Shown: positions 25,790-34,299 of the stretch, one piece after another
Numbering within the stretch: position 1 is the stretch's first letter
How the letters are laid out: every line of letters begins with the position of its first letter
Source: Telmatobacter sp. DSM 110680
Lineage (GTDB): Bacteria; Acidobacteriota; Terriglobia; Terriglobales; Acidobacteriaceae
Assembly (NCBI RefSeq): GCF_039994875.1
Contig: NZ_CP121196.1
Coordinates: 1,054,001-1,118,000 of the forward strand
DNA: 64,000 bases
Reading direction: 5' to 3'
Position numbers and translations under genes: made by a program
Notes under the pieces: model-generated
The model's input: only the letters and a program-made list of their open reading frames with translations
Told to the model about the DNA's origin: nothing
Database searches by the model: none

Positions 25790-28207
25790 ATGCGATTTCT
25801 CCTTCGCGATCTGCGCTTCGGCGTGCGCACGCTGACCAAGACTCCGCTGCTGACATTGGCTGTCTTGCTCACGCTCGCAATTGGAATAGGCGCCAATTCG
25901 GCAGTCTTTACAGTTGCAAATGCGGTACTGCTACGGCCCTTTCCTTTTCCCGCGCCTGAACAGATCGTCAGCATCACGTCAAGAGATGCCGCCAAGGAGA
26001 ATGGCGGCACGCTTTTGCGCTACGAGTTGGTGCGCGATTACAACAAGTCGTTTCAGTCAGTGGCGGTGTGGACAAACGACAACTTGAATCTCACCGGAAA
26101 CGGCGAGCCTACTGAGGTGCCAATTGCACGAATATCGCCAAGCATGTTGCCGATGCTCGATGTTCTACCGCAGCTGGGGCGTGTTTTTACGCAGGACGAG
26201 GGAACTCCGGCAGGACGGCCGGTCGCGATCCTCAGCAATGCAATCTGGAGAACGCGCTATCACGCCGACCCCGGTATCGTCGGATCCGTCGTTACGCTGG
26301 ATTCGATTGCGACGACCGTGGTAGGTGTGCTGCCGGCGAACGCAAGATTCCCGTTCATGCCGAAGGCAGACATCTTCACCCCACGATACTTTGAACTTTC
26401 GCTGATGACTCCGCAGCGACTGCGGATGGGCGTCGGATATCTGAATATGATTGCGCGCCTCCGACCCGCAACTGACATTTTTGAAGCCAATAACGAATTG
26501 ACATTACTCAATCAGCGCTACCGGGAACAAAACCCGACTGCTCCGGACGCTGCTCCCTCGACGCAGATGAAGGCAACGAGCCTGCGCGATGAGGTTGTCG
26601 GTGACGTGCGGCCCAAGGTGTTGATCCTGTCGGGCGCGGTAGTCGTAGTGCTACTGATTGCGTGCGCAAACGTCGCGAGTTTGTTGTTGTCACGTGCTCT
26701 GGCACGCAAGCGAGAAATCGCAACACGCGCCGCCCTCGGCGCGAGCCGGAGTGTCATTGTTCGCCAACTTCTTACCGAAAGCCTCCTGCTCGCCCTGGTC
26801 GCGGGCACTCTCGGCGTAGGGATCGGGTGGGCCGCCACTCGAGCTCTTGCAGTTTGGGGTGCATCCCAAATTCCCGAGGGTTTCCCGCTCACGCTTGATG
26901 GGCAAGTCCTCTTGTTCAGCGTCGCAATTTCGTTTCTCACAGGTATTGCATTTGGAATCTTTCCCGCATTGCAGCTTGCCCGCGTCGACTTGAACGCAAC
27001 GCTTCGCTCCGAGGGACGGACCGCCTCGATCAGCCGTTCAGGATCGCGGGGAAAAGCGCTATTGGTCGTGATTCAAATCGCACTTTCATTGGTATTACTC
27101 ATTGCGGCCGGACTTCTCTTGCGAAGCTTCAGCCTGTTATTGCGTGTTGATCCGGGCTTTGAAGCACATAACCTGCTGACGATGGATGTATCACTCTCGA
27201 CCACAAAATACGCGAAGCCAGATCAACAGATTGCATTTTTCAACGACGTGCTACAACGCATATCTGCGCAACCCGGCATCCGTTCTGCAGCAATCTCCGC
27301 GACTCTGCCGCTAACGTTCAAGCGCATCACGCCCGTATTGGCGGATGGACAACCCGACGTACCGCTTGCTCAACGACCTTTCGTGGACATTGAAGCAATC
27401 AGCCCGCGCTGGTTCGAGACGATGCGCGTTCCGCTGCGGAGCGGGCGCACGTTTGCAAGCGACGATAATGCAAAGGCGCCTCCGGTGGTGATCGTGAATG
27501 AGACTTTTGCGCGTCAATACTGGCCCGGCCAGTCTGCAGTCGGCAAGAGGGTTGTGGTGGGACGAAGGCCCGAGCCCGCCCTTGTTGTTGGAGTTGCGGC
27601 AGACGTCAAGAATCAAGGCCTGCAGAAAGACTCGCTGGCGCAACTGTATCTGCCATTCGAGCAGTTACCGTGGAGCGACATGAACCTGCTGGTGAGGACT
27701 GATGTTCGTCCCACCGATGCTGTCGCGGCCATCCGAGCTCAGATTGCCGCTGTCGATGGCAATCAGCCAGTAAATGAGATACAGACTGCGGAAGAGTTGG
27801 TCGACGGCTCTCGCGCTCAGCCCCGGTTCGTAATGCTTCTTGTGGGCGGCTTTTCCGCAACGGCGCTGCTGCTTGCCATCGTTGGAGTTTACGGCGTATT
27901 GTCCTACTCTGTTGGCCAGCGCCGTCAAGAATTCGGCATTCGGCTTGCACTTGGCGCGAATCGAGCGAACATTCTACAGATGGTGATGAGGCAAGGACTC
28001 TTCATGGTGTTGGGCGGAATCACGACAGGATTGTGTGCGGCATTGATGCTGACCAGGTTTTTAGAGAACGTACTCTACAAAACCACCTCACGCGATCTAA
28101 CCACTTTTGTCCTCGTGCCAGCCTTGTTTCTTTTGGTGGCAGTGTTTGCCACTTATCTTCCTGCCCGGCGCGCAATGAAAGTGGAGCCGGCGGAAACTCT
28201 CAGATGA
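25790..28207 (+). CDS. Orphan MacB/FtsX-type ABC transporter permease (acidobacterial duplicated type)
   Basis: An 805-residue membrane protein in two halves, each with a MacB-like periplasmic domain and an FtsX permease domain. It opens RFGVRTLTKTPLLTLAVLLTLAIGIGANSAVF, and the second half has the GSRGKALLVVIQIALSLVLL helix. The closing TM block is YGVLSYSVGQRRQEFGIRLALGA followed by a final helix. No ATP-binding protein is adjacent, which fits the duplicated orphan permeases common in Acidobacteria. What these export is unknown. It follows tyrA by 45 bases but is unlikely to be functionally tied to it. Confidence 0.92.
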   Translation: MRFLLRDLRFGVRTLTKTPLLTLAVLLTLAIGIGANSAVFTVANAVLLRPFPFPAPEQIVSITSRDAAKENGGTLLRYELVRDYNKSFQSVAVWTNDNLNLTGNGEPTEVPIARISPSMLPMLDVLPQLGRVFTQDEGTPAGRPVAILSNAIWRTRYHADPGIVGSVVTLDSIATTVVGVLPANARFPFMPKADIFTPRYFELSLMTPQRLRMGVGYLNMIARLRPATDIFEANNELTLLNQRYREQNPTAPDAAPSTQMKATSLRDEVVGDVRPKVLILSGAVVVVLLIACANVASLLLSRALARKREIATRAALGASRSVIVRQLLTESLLLALVAGTLGVGIGWAATRALAVWGASQIPEGFPLTLDGQVLLFSVAISFLTGIAFGIFPALQLARVDLNATLRSEGRTASISRSGSRGKALLVVIQIALSLVLLIAAGLLLRSFSLLLRVDPGFEAHNLLTMDVSLSTTKYAKPDQQIAFFNDVLQRISAQPGIRSAAISATLPLTFKRITPVLADGQPDVPLAQRPFVDIEAISPRWFETMRVPLRSGRTFASDDNAKAPPVVIVNETFARQYWPGQSAVGKRVVVGRRPEPALVVGVAADVKNQGLQKDSLAQLYLPFEQLPWSDMNLLVRTDVRPTDAVAAIRAQIAAVDGNQPVNEIQTAEELVDGSRAQPRFVMLLVGGFSATALLLAIVGVYGVLSYSVGQRRQEFGIRLALGANRANILQMVMRQGLFMVLGGITTGLCAALMLTRFLENVLYKTTSRDLTTFVLVPALFLLVAVFATYLPARRAMKVEPAETLR

Positions 28208-28220
28208 AGAGATGAAGCGC

Positions 28221-28697
28221 TCAGGCAGTCTGTTCGACCGCTTCGATCTTGTCTTTTTCAGGATCGAGAGTCTGCATGCCCTCAGATTTCGCTGCTTCCA
28301 GCAACAGGGGCGCAGCCGAAACGAAGATGATCTCTGTTCCGCGGAACATTTCGCGCGCCACTAGCGCAGCTCCCAATTGCAGCGAATCGGTCCAGCGCAA
28401 TTTTGTGCGGTCTAGTAGTTGTCTGGCAGATTCCAGCACTGCCGGATTCAGAGGCTCCTGCACCATGCGAGCAGCCTCAATGCGAAGAATCTCGAACGCA
28501 GCTGCGGCGTCGGCGGGAGTGATATCGCCCATTCGCTCGCGTTTGCGAATGGCAGCGTAGACCTCAAGCGGAGAGCTTGCAGCGATGAGTTTGCGATTGT
28601 CTTCGACGGTCTCCATCAGCCGGATCATTGCGTCAGTGCCGGCCTCCTGCACAAAGAGCTTGGCAAATGCCGTCGATTCGAGAAAGTAGCAGCTCAA
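28221..28697 (-). CDS. PIN-domain protein (VapC-like) with altered catalytic residues
   Basis: A 158-residue PIN-fold protein. Family members are ribonucleases with four acidic metal ligands. Here the first expected Asp is Glu7 (YFLESTAFAKLFV), Glu45 (SSPLEVYAAI) and Asp104 (RWTDSLQLGAAL) are kept, and the last expected Asp is Ala129 (IIFVSAAPLLLEA). It may therefore be weak, differently tuned, or no longer a nuclease. It overlaps the upstream gene by ATGA and would be the second gene of a toxin-antitoxin-like operon, but its partner is much larger than a VapB antitoxin. Confidence 0.85.
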   Translation of the reverse strand: MSCYFLESTAFAKLFVQEAGTDAMIRLMETVEDNRKLIAASSPLEVYAAIRKRERMGDITPADAAAAFEILRIEAARMVQEPLNPAVLESARQLLDRTKLRWTDSLQLGAALVAREMFRGTEIIFVSAAPLLLEAAKSEGMQTLDPEKDKIEAVEQTA

Positions 28698-29413
28698 AAC
28701 TTTCCCCGCTCCTCTTGGATAGCTTCGCTGATCGACTCACCCTGCACCACCACCGGATGGAATCTCTGTGCTTCTTCGGGCACGCCGGCCTCGGCGCGAT
28801 TCAACCGAATCGTCGTTGTGGGATAAGCGGGAGTTTTTGGATTTGCGATCTTGCTGGTAAGAACCACCCCTCGCTGGATGGCTTCGGCGAGTACGGCTTG
28901 TCTCGATTCCGGGTGCTGATTCCAGCGGAAGGCCTTGCGCGGTAAAAATGAATCGCGGAACCACTTCAGCGCTATGAAAGCGTGACCGCCGCGCTCTGCT
29001 TCGGCGAGCGCGGCGCAGAGTTCCTTAACGCGTGCATCGACGTCCGCCGGGAGCGCCGGCTCATCTTCGACCTCATCCTCAATGCTTTGCTCGAGCGAGG
29101 CTCGGGAAGCTCGACTCTGCCGTACAGGTCCGGCGGCATTTTCGTCGAGACGTTCGAAGTAGATACGGACCTCATCCTCTTCGGGCGACCAGCTTTCAGC
29201 CGAGGCATTGCGGCGCTTACTGCGTCCGTTTTCTCCACACAATTCCACGATCGCCTGGTATCCGGGAGGGGCGAGAAAGCGGAGCGCGCGCACTAAACCA
29301 GGGTCTTGAGAAAATGCCAGTTCACTCAAGGCTTCTTCAATAATCTCTTCGGCGTCGGGAACGGTCAGGTTGCTAATGTCTACGCTGCTTTGCACAGCTC
29401 GATTCGACTTCAT
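28694..29413 (-). CDS. Uncharacterised partner of the PIN protein (candidate antitoxin or regulator)
   Basis: A 239-residue soluble protein. The N-terminal half is acidic and low in complexity (an EDEVEDEP stretch around residue 115). The C-terminal half, from about residue 125, looks like a compact helical or winged-helix domain with ALKWFRDSFLPRKAFRWN and AIQRGVVLTSKIANPKTPAY. I do not recognise a named family. It is translated first and overlaps the PIN gene by four bases. GGAG seven bases before its ATG lies inside a short palindrome, which suggests autoregulation as in toxin-antitoxin operons. The antitoxin role is inferred from arrangement only. Confidence 0.75.
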   Translation of the reverse strand: MKSNRAVQSSVDISNLTVPDAEEIIEEALSELAFSQDPGLVRALRFLAPPGYQAIVELCGENGRSKRRNASAESWSPEEDEVRIYFERLDENAAGPVRQSRASRASLEQSIEDEVEDEPALPADVDARVKELCAALAEAERGGHAFIALKWFRDSFLPRKAFRWNQHPESRQAVLAEAIQRGVVLTSKIANPKTPAYPTTTIRLNRAEAGVPEEAQRFHPVVVQGESISEAIQEERGKF

Positions 29414-29429
29414 ATACAGTCTCCGTATA
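29413..29429. promoter_or_regulatory. Candidate autoregulatory palindrome at the PIN-operon start
   Basis: TATAC-AGTCTCC-GTATA is an inverted repeat with 5-base arms and a 7-base spacer. It overlaps the first base of the start codon of the gene at 28694-29413 and contains its GGAG ribosome site. Binding here could block both transcription and translation. Function is inferred. Confidence 0.4.
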
Positions 29430-29818
29430 AATCTTCTTTAACTCACCCTCATCCCTCGGCACCCGGACGGAATCTAAGCCCGAGAGAATGATACTTGTTC
29501 GCGCGGAAAGGCGTCGGATGTGGCTCGAATTGAACCACTTGGCTTCCGGAGCGTGCGAAAGGGCTCTTGGCGGCTTTAGTTGTGCTGGAGCGTCCCGCTT
29601 GCCTTCTTTGCTTCTATGCGTGATACCCACGGGGTCAAAACTTTAACTAAAAATCACTTACAGCCTAACCACGCACTAGTGTAAACGATTGTGCAACCTA
29701 TAGCCTGCCCGGTGCAAGAGGAAGTCCAAGCCAAAGAATGGCCGACAACCCTAAAATACCGAAAAGTCTCGGTTGGGAATCCGTATTCCTTGAGCCCGCA
29801 CCTCCGTACAATAGAGGG
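29430..29818. other. Intergenic region without a convincing gene
   Basis: About 390 bases between the divergent PIN operon and the large secreted protein. A short open frame on the minus strand (29373-29630) overlaps the PIN-operon start and has no recognisable features. The region should hold the two divergent promoters, but no clear -35/-10 pair stands out. AGAGGG just before 29819 is the ribosome site of the next gene. Confidence 0.6.
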
Positions 29819-32362
29819 ATGCGGCGTTGTTCCCTTTTATTGTTGTTTGTTTTTCTGATTTTGAGCAGTGTATCGATGTACGGCCAGGCAGCTCCTGCAT
29901 TCGACCTGATCGGACCCAAGGTTGACGTGCGAGTAAAGCGCGGCGAGGTCACCCTCCCGATTGGCCAGGTCCCCAACCTGCTTCCCGGTGATCGTCTATG
30001 GATTCATCCGGACTTTCCGGAGAGCCAGTCTACGCGGTTCGTGCTGATCGTTTCTTTTCTGCGGGGCGCCACAAATCCTCCTCCACCTGAATGGTTTACA
30101 CGTGTTGATACGTGGTCAAAGAAGGCTCGAGAGGAAGGGGTGTTCGTCACCGTTCCAGAGGAAGCTCAGCAAGCGATCGTGTTCCTTGCCCCAGCGACTG
30201 GTGGCGACTTCAGCACACTGCGTAACGCCGTAAAAGGCAGACCCGGAACGTTTGTCAGAGCCACCCAGGATCTGCAATCGGCCAGCCTGGACAGGATGCG
30301 CCTTGATAGCTATTTAGCAGAGGTCAAAGTGACCTCCCAGTCCGACCCCAAATTGCTCAAGGATCGAGCTCAGAAGGCGGCTTCTGTTCTCGGCATCAAG
30401 CTGGATCAGCAGTGTTTCGACAAACCAACTGACCAGCAGGCGCCCTGCCTGGTGCAGCACACCGAAGGCATGGTCCTGGATGATGCCAATGTTTCTAATC
30501 GGGTTTCGCAGTTGACTAGCGGTAACAACGCCGACCTGATGAATCAGCTGAGTTATTCGACGCTGGGAGGGGCTGGCGTCTACAGCCCATATATCGGCGC
30601 CATAGTCGATACGGCGCGGATTCTGGCTTCGCTGCATACGGCGCATTTCCAGTACATTCCAGCGCTGGCGTTGCCAACCGAGGACACGTTGAATCTTCGT
30701 TTGAACGTGCCTCCATCGTTCCGCGATCCAAAATCAGTAGTGGTAGTGGCGTTGCCGCCAGTGGGTCCTGCCAAGATGCCACCGTTGCATCCCGTGAACC
30801 CTGCCGAGGAGTTTTGCGCTCAGAAGAGTGGCCTTGTGCTGGCAGCCGAGGGAGCGCCACTGGTTTATGCAACCCCCGAAGCGCATGATTTAAAACTCCA
30901 TGTCGAGACCAAGACCGGGCCGGTCGATATTCCTCTCAAAGCCGATGCCTCCCAAGGCGGTCTGGTTCTGGACCACGCCATGCCCCAGCTTCCTCCCGGC
31001 GAAGTCTTTGGCACCGTAAAAGGCAAATGGGGATTCGATGACTGGGAGGGCCCCAAATTTCACTTGTTGAGTGCCGAGTCGGGAAAATGGAACATCGTGC
31101 CTGGCGACGAATCCGCTCTCGTCGTAGGCCGCGAAGACACGCTTCACATCGTAGGCGCGAGCACACTTTGCACTGACAAAGTTGAGGCGCAATCAACCGG
31201 TGCCAGCGCAATTGAGCTGCAGTGGAAGTCGCCCAAGCCGAACACGCTGGAGATCGGAGTGCCCATGAAAGATGCGGCGCCGGGTCCAGTCACTATCAGC
31301 ATTCACCAGTACGGCATGGACAAGCCGGACAAACTCACGCTTACCGCATACTCCGAGGCGGCTTCTCTCGACAAGCTTAAGCTCAACGCGGGTGAGAATG
31401 AAGCGTTGCTCACGGGAAACCGTTTAGACGAGGTGGCCAAGGTAACGCTGAATGGCATCAGCTGGACTCCGACAGACTTGCGGCGAGTGCAGGATCTGGA
31501 TCAATTAAAGATGACGGCGAACGGCGATACCTCCAATCTCGAACCAGGAAAGCGCTATACCGCCAAGGTTCAATTGCGTGATCAACGAGAGTTGAAAGTA
31601 CCCGTCAGCGTGGATCCGCCGCGCCCGCAGGTGACGCTGCTGAGCAAGGGTACGCAGGATGAAGCTTCGGCAGAACCTTCGCCTGTTCATCTCGGCAGTC
31701 CCAACGATCTGCCCGTTGACGGCAGGCTGGTGTTTTTTTTGAAGTCAAAGACGCCGACAAATTTTCCACGCGATGAAAAGGTGGAAGTCGGAGCTGCCGA
31801 CAACAGTTTTCATACCACCCTTTCGGTGAGCGATGGAACCCTGGTTCTGGAAGACGCAAGCACAGCTCTCGGCGTTGTCGAGCCATTGGCCAAGTTCGGC
31901 TCATCAGCATTTGGTCCGCTACAGGCACGGGCAATTTCGGCCGATGGCACCCCAGGAGAGTGGATATCACTGGGTACGCTGGTGCGTCTTCCGGGATTCA
32001 AGGAATTGCATTGCCCGCACAGTCCGGCACGTCCGTGCAGTTTGACGGGGACTAATTTATTTTTGGCTGAATCGGTGGCCGCGTCCCCCGATTTCGACAA
32101 TGCCGTGGATGTGCCGTCGGACTTTACTGGGACGCTGTTGATCGTGCCGCACCCCGTGAATGGGATGCTATATCTGAAGCTGCGCGATGACCCGGCGACC
32201 GTGCAAACGCTGGCGCTTGCTGCGATGCCACTGACGCCAGGGACAACGGTGCCAGTGACGCCATTGGCGCCGACCGCCGTTAAACCGGCTGCTGATTCGA
32301 AGCCCGTCGATCAGCAGAACGCTCAGACGCCGGCTCCGCCGCCAGCGAAAAACGAACGCTAA
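29819..32362 (+). CDS. Large uncharacterised secreted protein
   Basis: An 847-residue protein with a clear signal peptide (MRRCSLLLLFVFLILSSVSMYGQA). ATG 29819 is preferred because AGAGGG lies six bases upstream and the signal peptide then begins at once. The mature part is mostly predicted beta structure with repeated segments such as DKLTLTAYSEAASLDKLKLNAGENEALLTGNRL, suggesting several Ig-like or IPT/TIG-like domains in the second half. Four cysteines around residues 170-200 and 360-450 could form disulphides. The end is Pro/Ala-rich. I do not recognise the family, and no neighbour suggests a role. Confidence 0.8.
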   Translation: MRRCSLLLLFVFLILSSVSMYGQAAPAFDLIGPKVDVRVKRGEVTLPIGQVPNLLPGDRLWIHPDFPESQSTRFVLIVSFLRGATNPPPPEWFTRVDTWSKKAREEGVFVTVPEEAQQAIVFLAPATGGDFSTLRNAVKGRPGTFVRATQDLQSASLDRMRLDSYLAEVKVTSQSDPKLLKDRAQKAASVLGIKLDQQCFDKPTDQQAPCLVQHTEGMVLDDANVSNRVSQLTSGNNADLMNQLSYSTLGGAGVYSPYIGAIVDTARILASLHTAHFQYIPALALPTEDTLNLRLNVPPSFRDPKSVVVVALPPVGPAKMPPLHPVNPAEEFCAQKSGLVLAAEGAPLVYATPEAHDLKLHVETKTGPVDIPLKADASQGGLVLDHAMPQLPPGEVFGTVKGKWGFDDWEGPKFHLLSAESGKWNIVPGDESALVVGREDTLHIVGASTLCTDKVEAQSTGASAIELQWKSPKPNTLEIGVPMKDAAPGPVTISIHQYGMDKPDKLTLTAYSEAASLDKLKLNAGENEALLTGNRLDEVAKVTLNGISWTPTDLRRVQDLDQLKMTANGDTSNLEPGKRYTAKVQLRDQRELKVPVSVDPPRPQVTLLSKGTQDEASAEPSPVHLGSPNDLPVDGRLVFFLKSKTPTNFPRDEKVEVGAADNSFHTTLSVSDGTLVLEDASTALGVVEPLAKFGSSAFGPLQARAISADGTPGEWISLGTLVRLPGFKELHCPHSPARPCSLTGTNLFLAESVAASPDFDNAVDVPSDFTGTLLIVPHPVNGMLYLKLRDDPATVQTLALAAMPLTPGTTVPVTPLAPTAVKPAADSKPVDQQNAQTPAPPPAKNER

Positions 32363-32395
32363 GCCAATCTGACCGACCAGAATTGAAGTGGAAGA

Positions 32396-32647
32396 TTATT
32401 GGAAGTAGGCGCGATTCTTTTCTGCGAAATAAGCCTTGTCTGCAGGCAGGTCGGCTTCAGCGTAGATCGCATCCTGCGCGCAGATGTTTGCGCAATTGCC
32501 ACAGTCGATGCACTCATCGGGATTGATGTAGACCTGCGAAACGGTTGCGGCGGCGTCATCTGTTGATTGCGGCGCAATGGCGGCAGTGGCGCATTCGGCA
32601 ACGCAGACAAAATCCTTAGTGCAGGCGTCGGTTATAACGTAAGCCAT
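32396..32647 (-). CDS. Seven-iron (3Fe-4S/4Fe-4S) ferredoxin
   Basis: An 83-residue ferredoxin with seven cysteines: C9, C15 and C19 near the start, and C46, C49, C52 and C56 in DECIDCGNCANICAQDAI. The pattern fits a 3Fe-4S cluster held by C9, C15 and C56 and a 4Fe-4S cluster held by C19, C46, C49 and C52, as in FdxA-type proteins, although the first spacing (CX5C) is shorter than the classical CX7C. It would carry electrons for an unknown partner. It is convergent with the large secreted protein and divergent from the phosphoesterase gene. Confidence 0.93.
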   Translation of the reverse strand: MAYVITDACTKDFVCVAECATAAIAPQSTDDAAATVSQVYINPDECIDCGNCANICAQDAIYAEADLPADKAYFAEKNRAYFQ

Positions 32648-32836
32648 AAAAAATAGAGCTCCTTGAATAGCTGTGCGCGATGAAATCAGGGCGCTTCCTC
32701 CGAGCTTAGCCAGCTACCATCGCAGCGCTCCGTGACTCGAATCACACGACGGGCGAATCGAGTGAAGGCGGATTGGTTGCGTTGTTTAATCGAGGATGGA
32801 GCGAGGTCCGCCGGAGAGGCCATTTATGCTGGAGGC

Positions 32837-33904
32837 ATGTTTCAGCCCTTGATGATGCGATTCCTGCCATCGGTTTTTGTTTTCTTGACGGCCACTTCTG
32901 TCTGCCAGACGTCTGGCGCAAACTGGAGTTTTGCGGTATCGGGAGACAGCCGGAACTGCGGTGACTTTGTGATGCCCGCGATCGCCGCCGCCACCAAAGC
33001 AGAAAACGACGCTTTTTATTGGCATCTGGGTGATTTCCGCTGGATGTCGCAGCCGGACCAGGACCTGGTGTCGATGCTGCCAGTGAGCAAAGAACTTTCG
33101 ATCGATGAATATCACCGGATAGCTTGGGACGATTTTCTTGCCCACCAAATTCCGCCGTTCGGGAAGATGCCCGTCTTCGTAGGACGCGGTAACCACGAAA
33201 CAGTTCCTCCGATGACGCGAGAGGGCTATGTGGCAAAGTTCGGGATGTTTTTGGATAGACCGGAGATTGCCGAGCAAAGGAAAGCCGATGGCGCCGGGGC
33301 GGGGCCAGTAGGCCCGTGGTATCACTGGACGCACGAAGGCGTTGACTTCATCACTCTCGATAACGCCAGCAAAGAAGAATTCTCTGATGCGCAACTGAAG
33401 TGGTTGCGCGGCGTGCTTGATCGCGATTTGGCCCCAGGGTCGGGAGTTCGTGCAATTGTTGCAGGTATGCACGAGGCGCTGCCGCACTCAACCGGCTCGG
33501 AACATGCGATGGACGATTGGGATCTGGGCGAACGGACTGGAGACAAGGTGTACACCTGGTTCTATGATGCACAGGCTGCGGGCAAGCACGTTTATTTGAT
33601 TGCGAGCCACTCGCATTACTACTCGCCTGACATCTTCGACACCTACTATTGGAAGCAGTATTCGAATCGAGTTGTGCCCGGGTTGATCATCGGATCGGCA
33701 GGCGCGCGGCGGTATTCATTGCCAAAGACGGCAAAGCCAGGCGCGAAGACCCACATCTACGGGTATGTGCAAGGGCAGGTACGTGCGGACGGAGAGATCG
33801 ATTTCAGGCTGCACGAACTAGCCGAAGAAGATCTCATAAAAAATCGTTGGCCCAACGCATCACTGGACGCGATCCACGAGTGCTATGTAAACAACGCGGA
33901 ATAA
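32837..33904 (+). CDS. Secreted metallophosphoesterase
   Basis: About 355 residues with a signal peptide (FLPSVFVFLTATSVCQTSGA). Metal-binding motifs of calcineurin-like phosphoesterases follow in order: FAVSGDSRN, YWHLGDFRW, VGRGNHE, VAGMHEALPH and IASHSHYYSPD. The substrate is unknown. The start is uncertain. ATG 32837 directly follows GGAGG with only one base between, while 32852 and 32855 are alternatives that keep the signal peptide. The frame is open further upstream to 32732 without family-like sequence. Confidence 0.85.
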   Translation: MFQPLMMRFLPSVFVFLTATSVCQTSGANWSFAVSGDSRNCGDFVMPAIAAATKAENDAFYWHLGDFRWMSQPDQDLVSMLPVSKELSIDEYHRIAWDDFLAHQIPPFGKMPVFVGRGNHETVPPMTREGYVAKFGMFLDRPEIAEQRKADGAGAGPVGPWYHWTHEGVDFITLDNASKEEFSDAQLKWLRGVLDRDLAPGSGVRAIVAGMHEALPHSTGSEHAMDDWDLGERTGDKVYTWFYDAQAAGKHVYLIASHSHYYSPDIFDTYYWKQYSNRVVPGLIIGSAGARRYSLPKTAKPGAKTHIYGYVQGQVRADGEIDFRLHELAEEDLIKNRWPNASLDAIHECYVNNAE

Positions 33905-33934
33905 CTAGCAGTCGCAAAGCTTTTCAACGCGATC

Positions 33935-34288
33935 TTACCGGATCCTAGGGAACTGAAGCAGGTGCGCTGAAGGGACCGCTTTAAGGGCTTCGAGCCAGGT
34001 GTGGATCGATTGGCGAAGCTCTTCGACTGCGATTCCCTGAAACTCGGCGGGATAATTTTCCAGCCGTCCCAAGGCGGCGCGGAGCAGGGACGCGGTACCT
34101 TCGAAGTTGCGGCGTTGCAGGTGATGAAAGGCCGCGGTGATCTGAATCAGGGCTTGGAGAAATTTCTTCTCCGGCTCAGCGCACTTGAGCCATTCGGCTT
34201 CCCAATGTTCGTGAGCCGCGAAGAACTCCTGGTTGTGATAGCAGTGGAGTCCGTCGGCCAGTGGCCCGCGTGCCCATTCAAATTGCAT
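33935..34288 (-). CDS. DUF309 family protein
   Basis: A 117-residue helical protein with the DUF309 signature: FAAHEHWEAEWL near residue 25, then FLQALIQITAAFHHLQRRN and a leucine-rich helix LLRAALGRLENYP. The family's function is unknown; the conserved His/Glu pairs suggest metal or ligand binding. ATG 34288 is preferred. A GTG at 34303 would overlap the upstream gene's stop. It follows an uncharacterised secreted protein gene on the same strand. Confidence 0.85.
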   Translation of the reverse strand: MQFEWARGPLADGLHCYHNQEFFAAHEHWEAEWLKCAEPEKKFLQALIQITAAFHHLQRRNFEGTASLLRAALGRLENYPAEFQGIAVEELRQSIHTWLEALKAVPSAHLLQFPRIR

Positions 34289-34299
34289 AGTTTTTATTA

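Noticed and set aside
29373..29630. An 85-residue minus-strand frame upstream of the PIN operon
   Set aside because: It overlaps the start of the 239-residue gene in another frame and has no ribosome site or recognisable motif.
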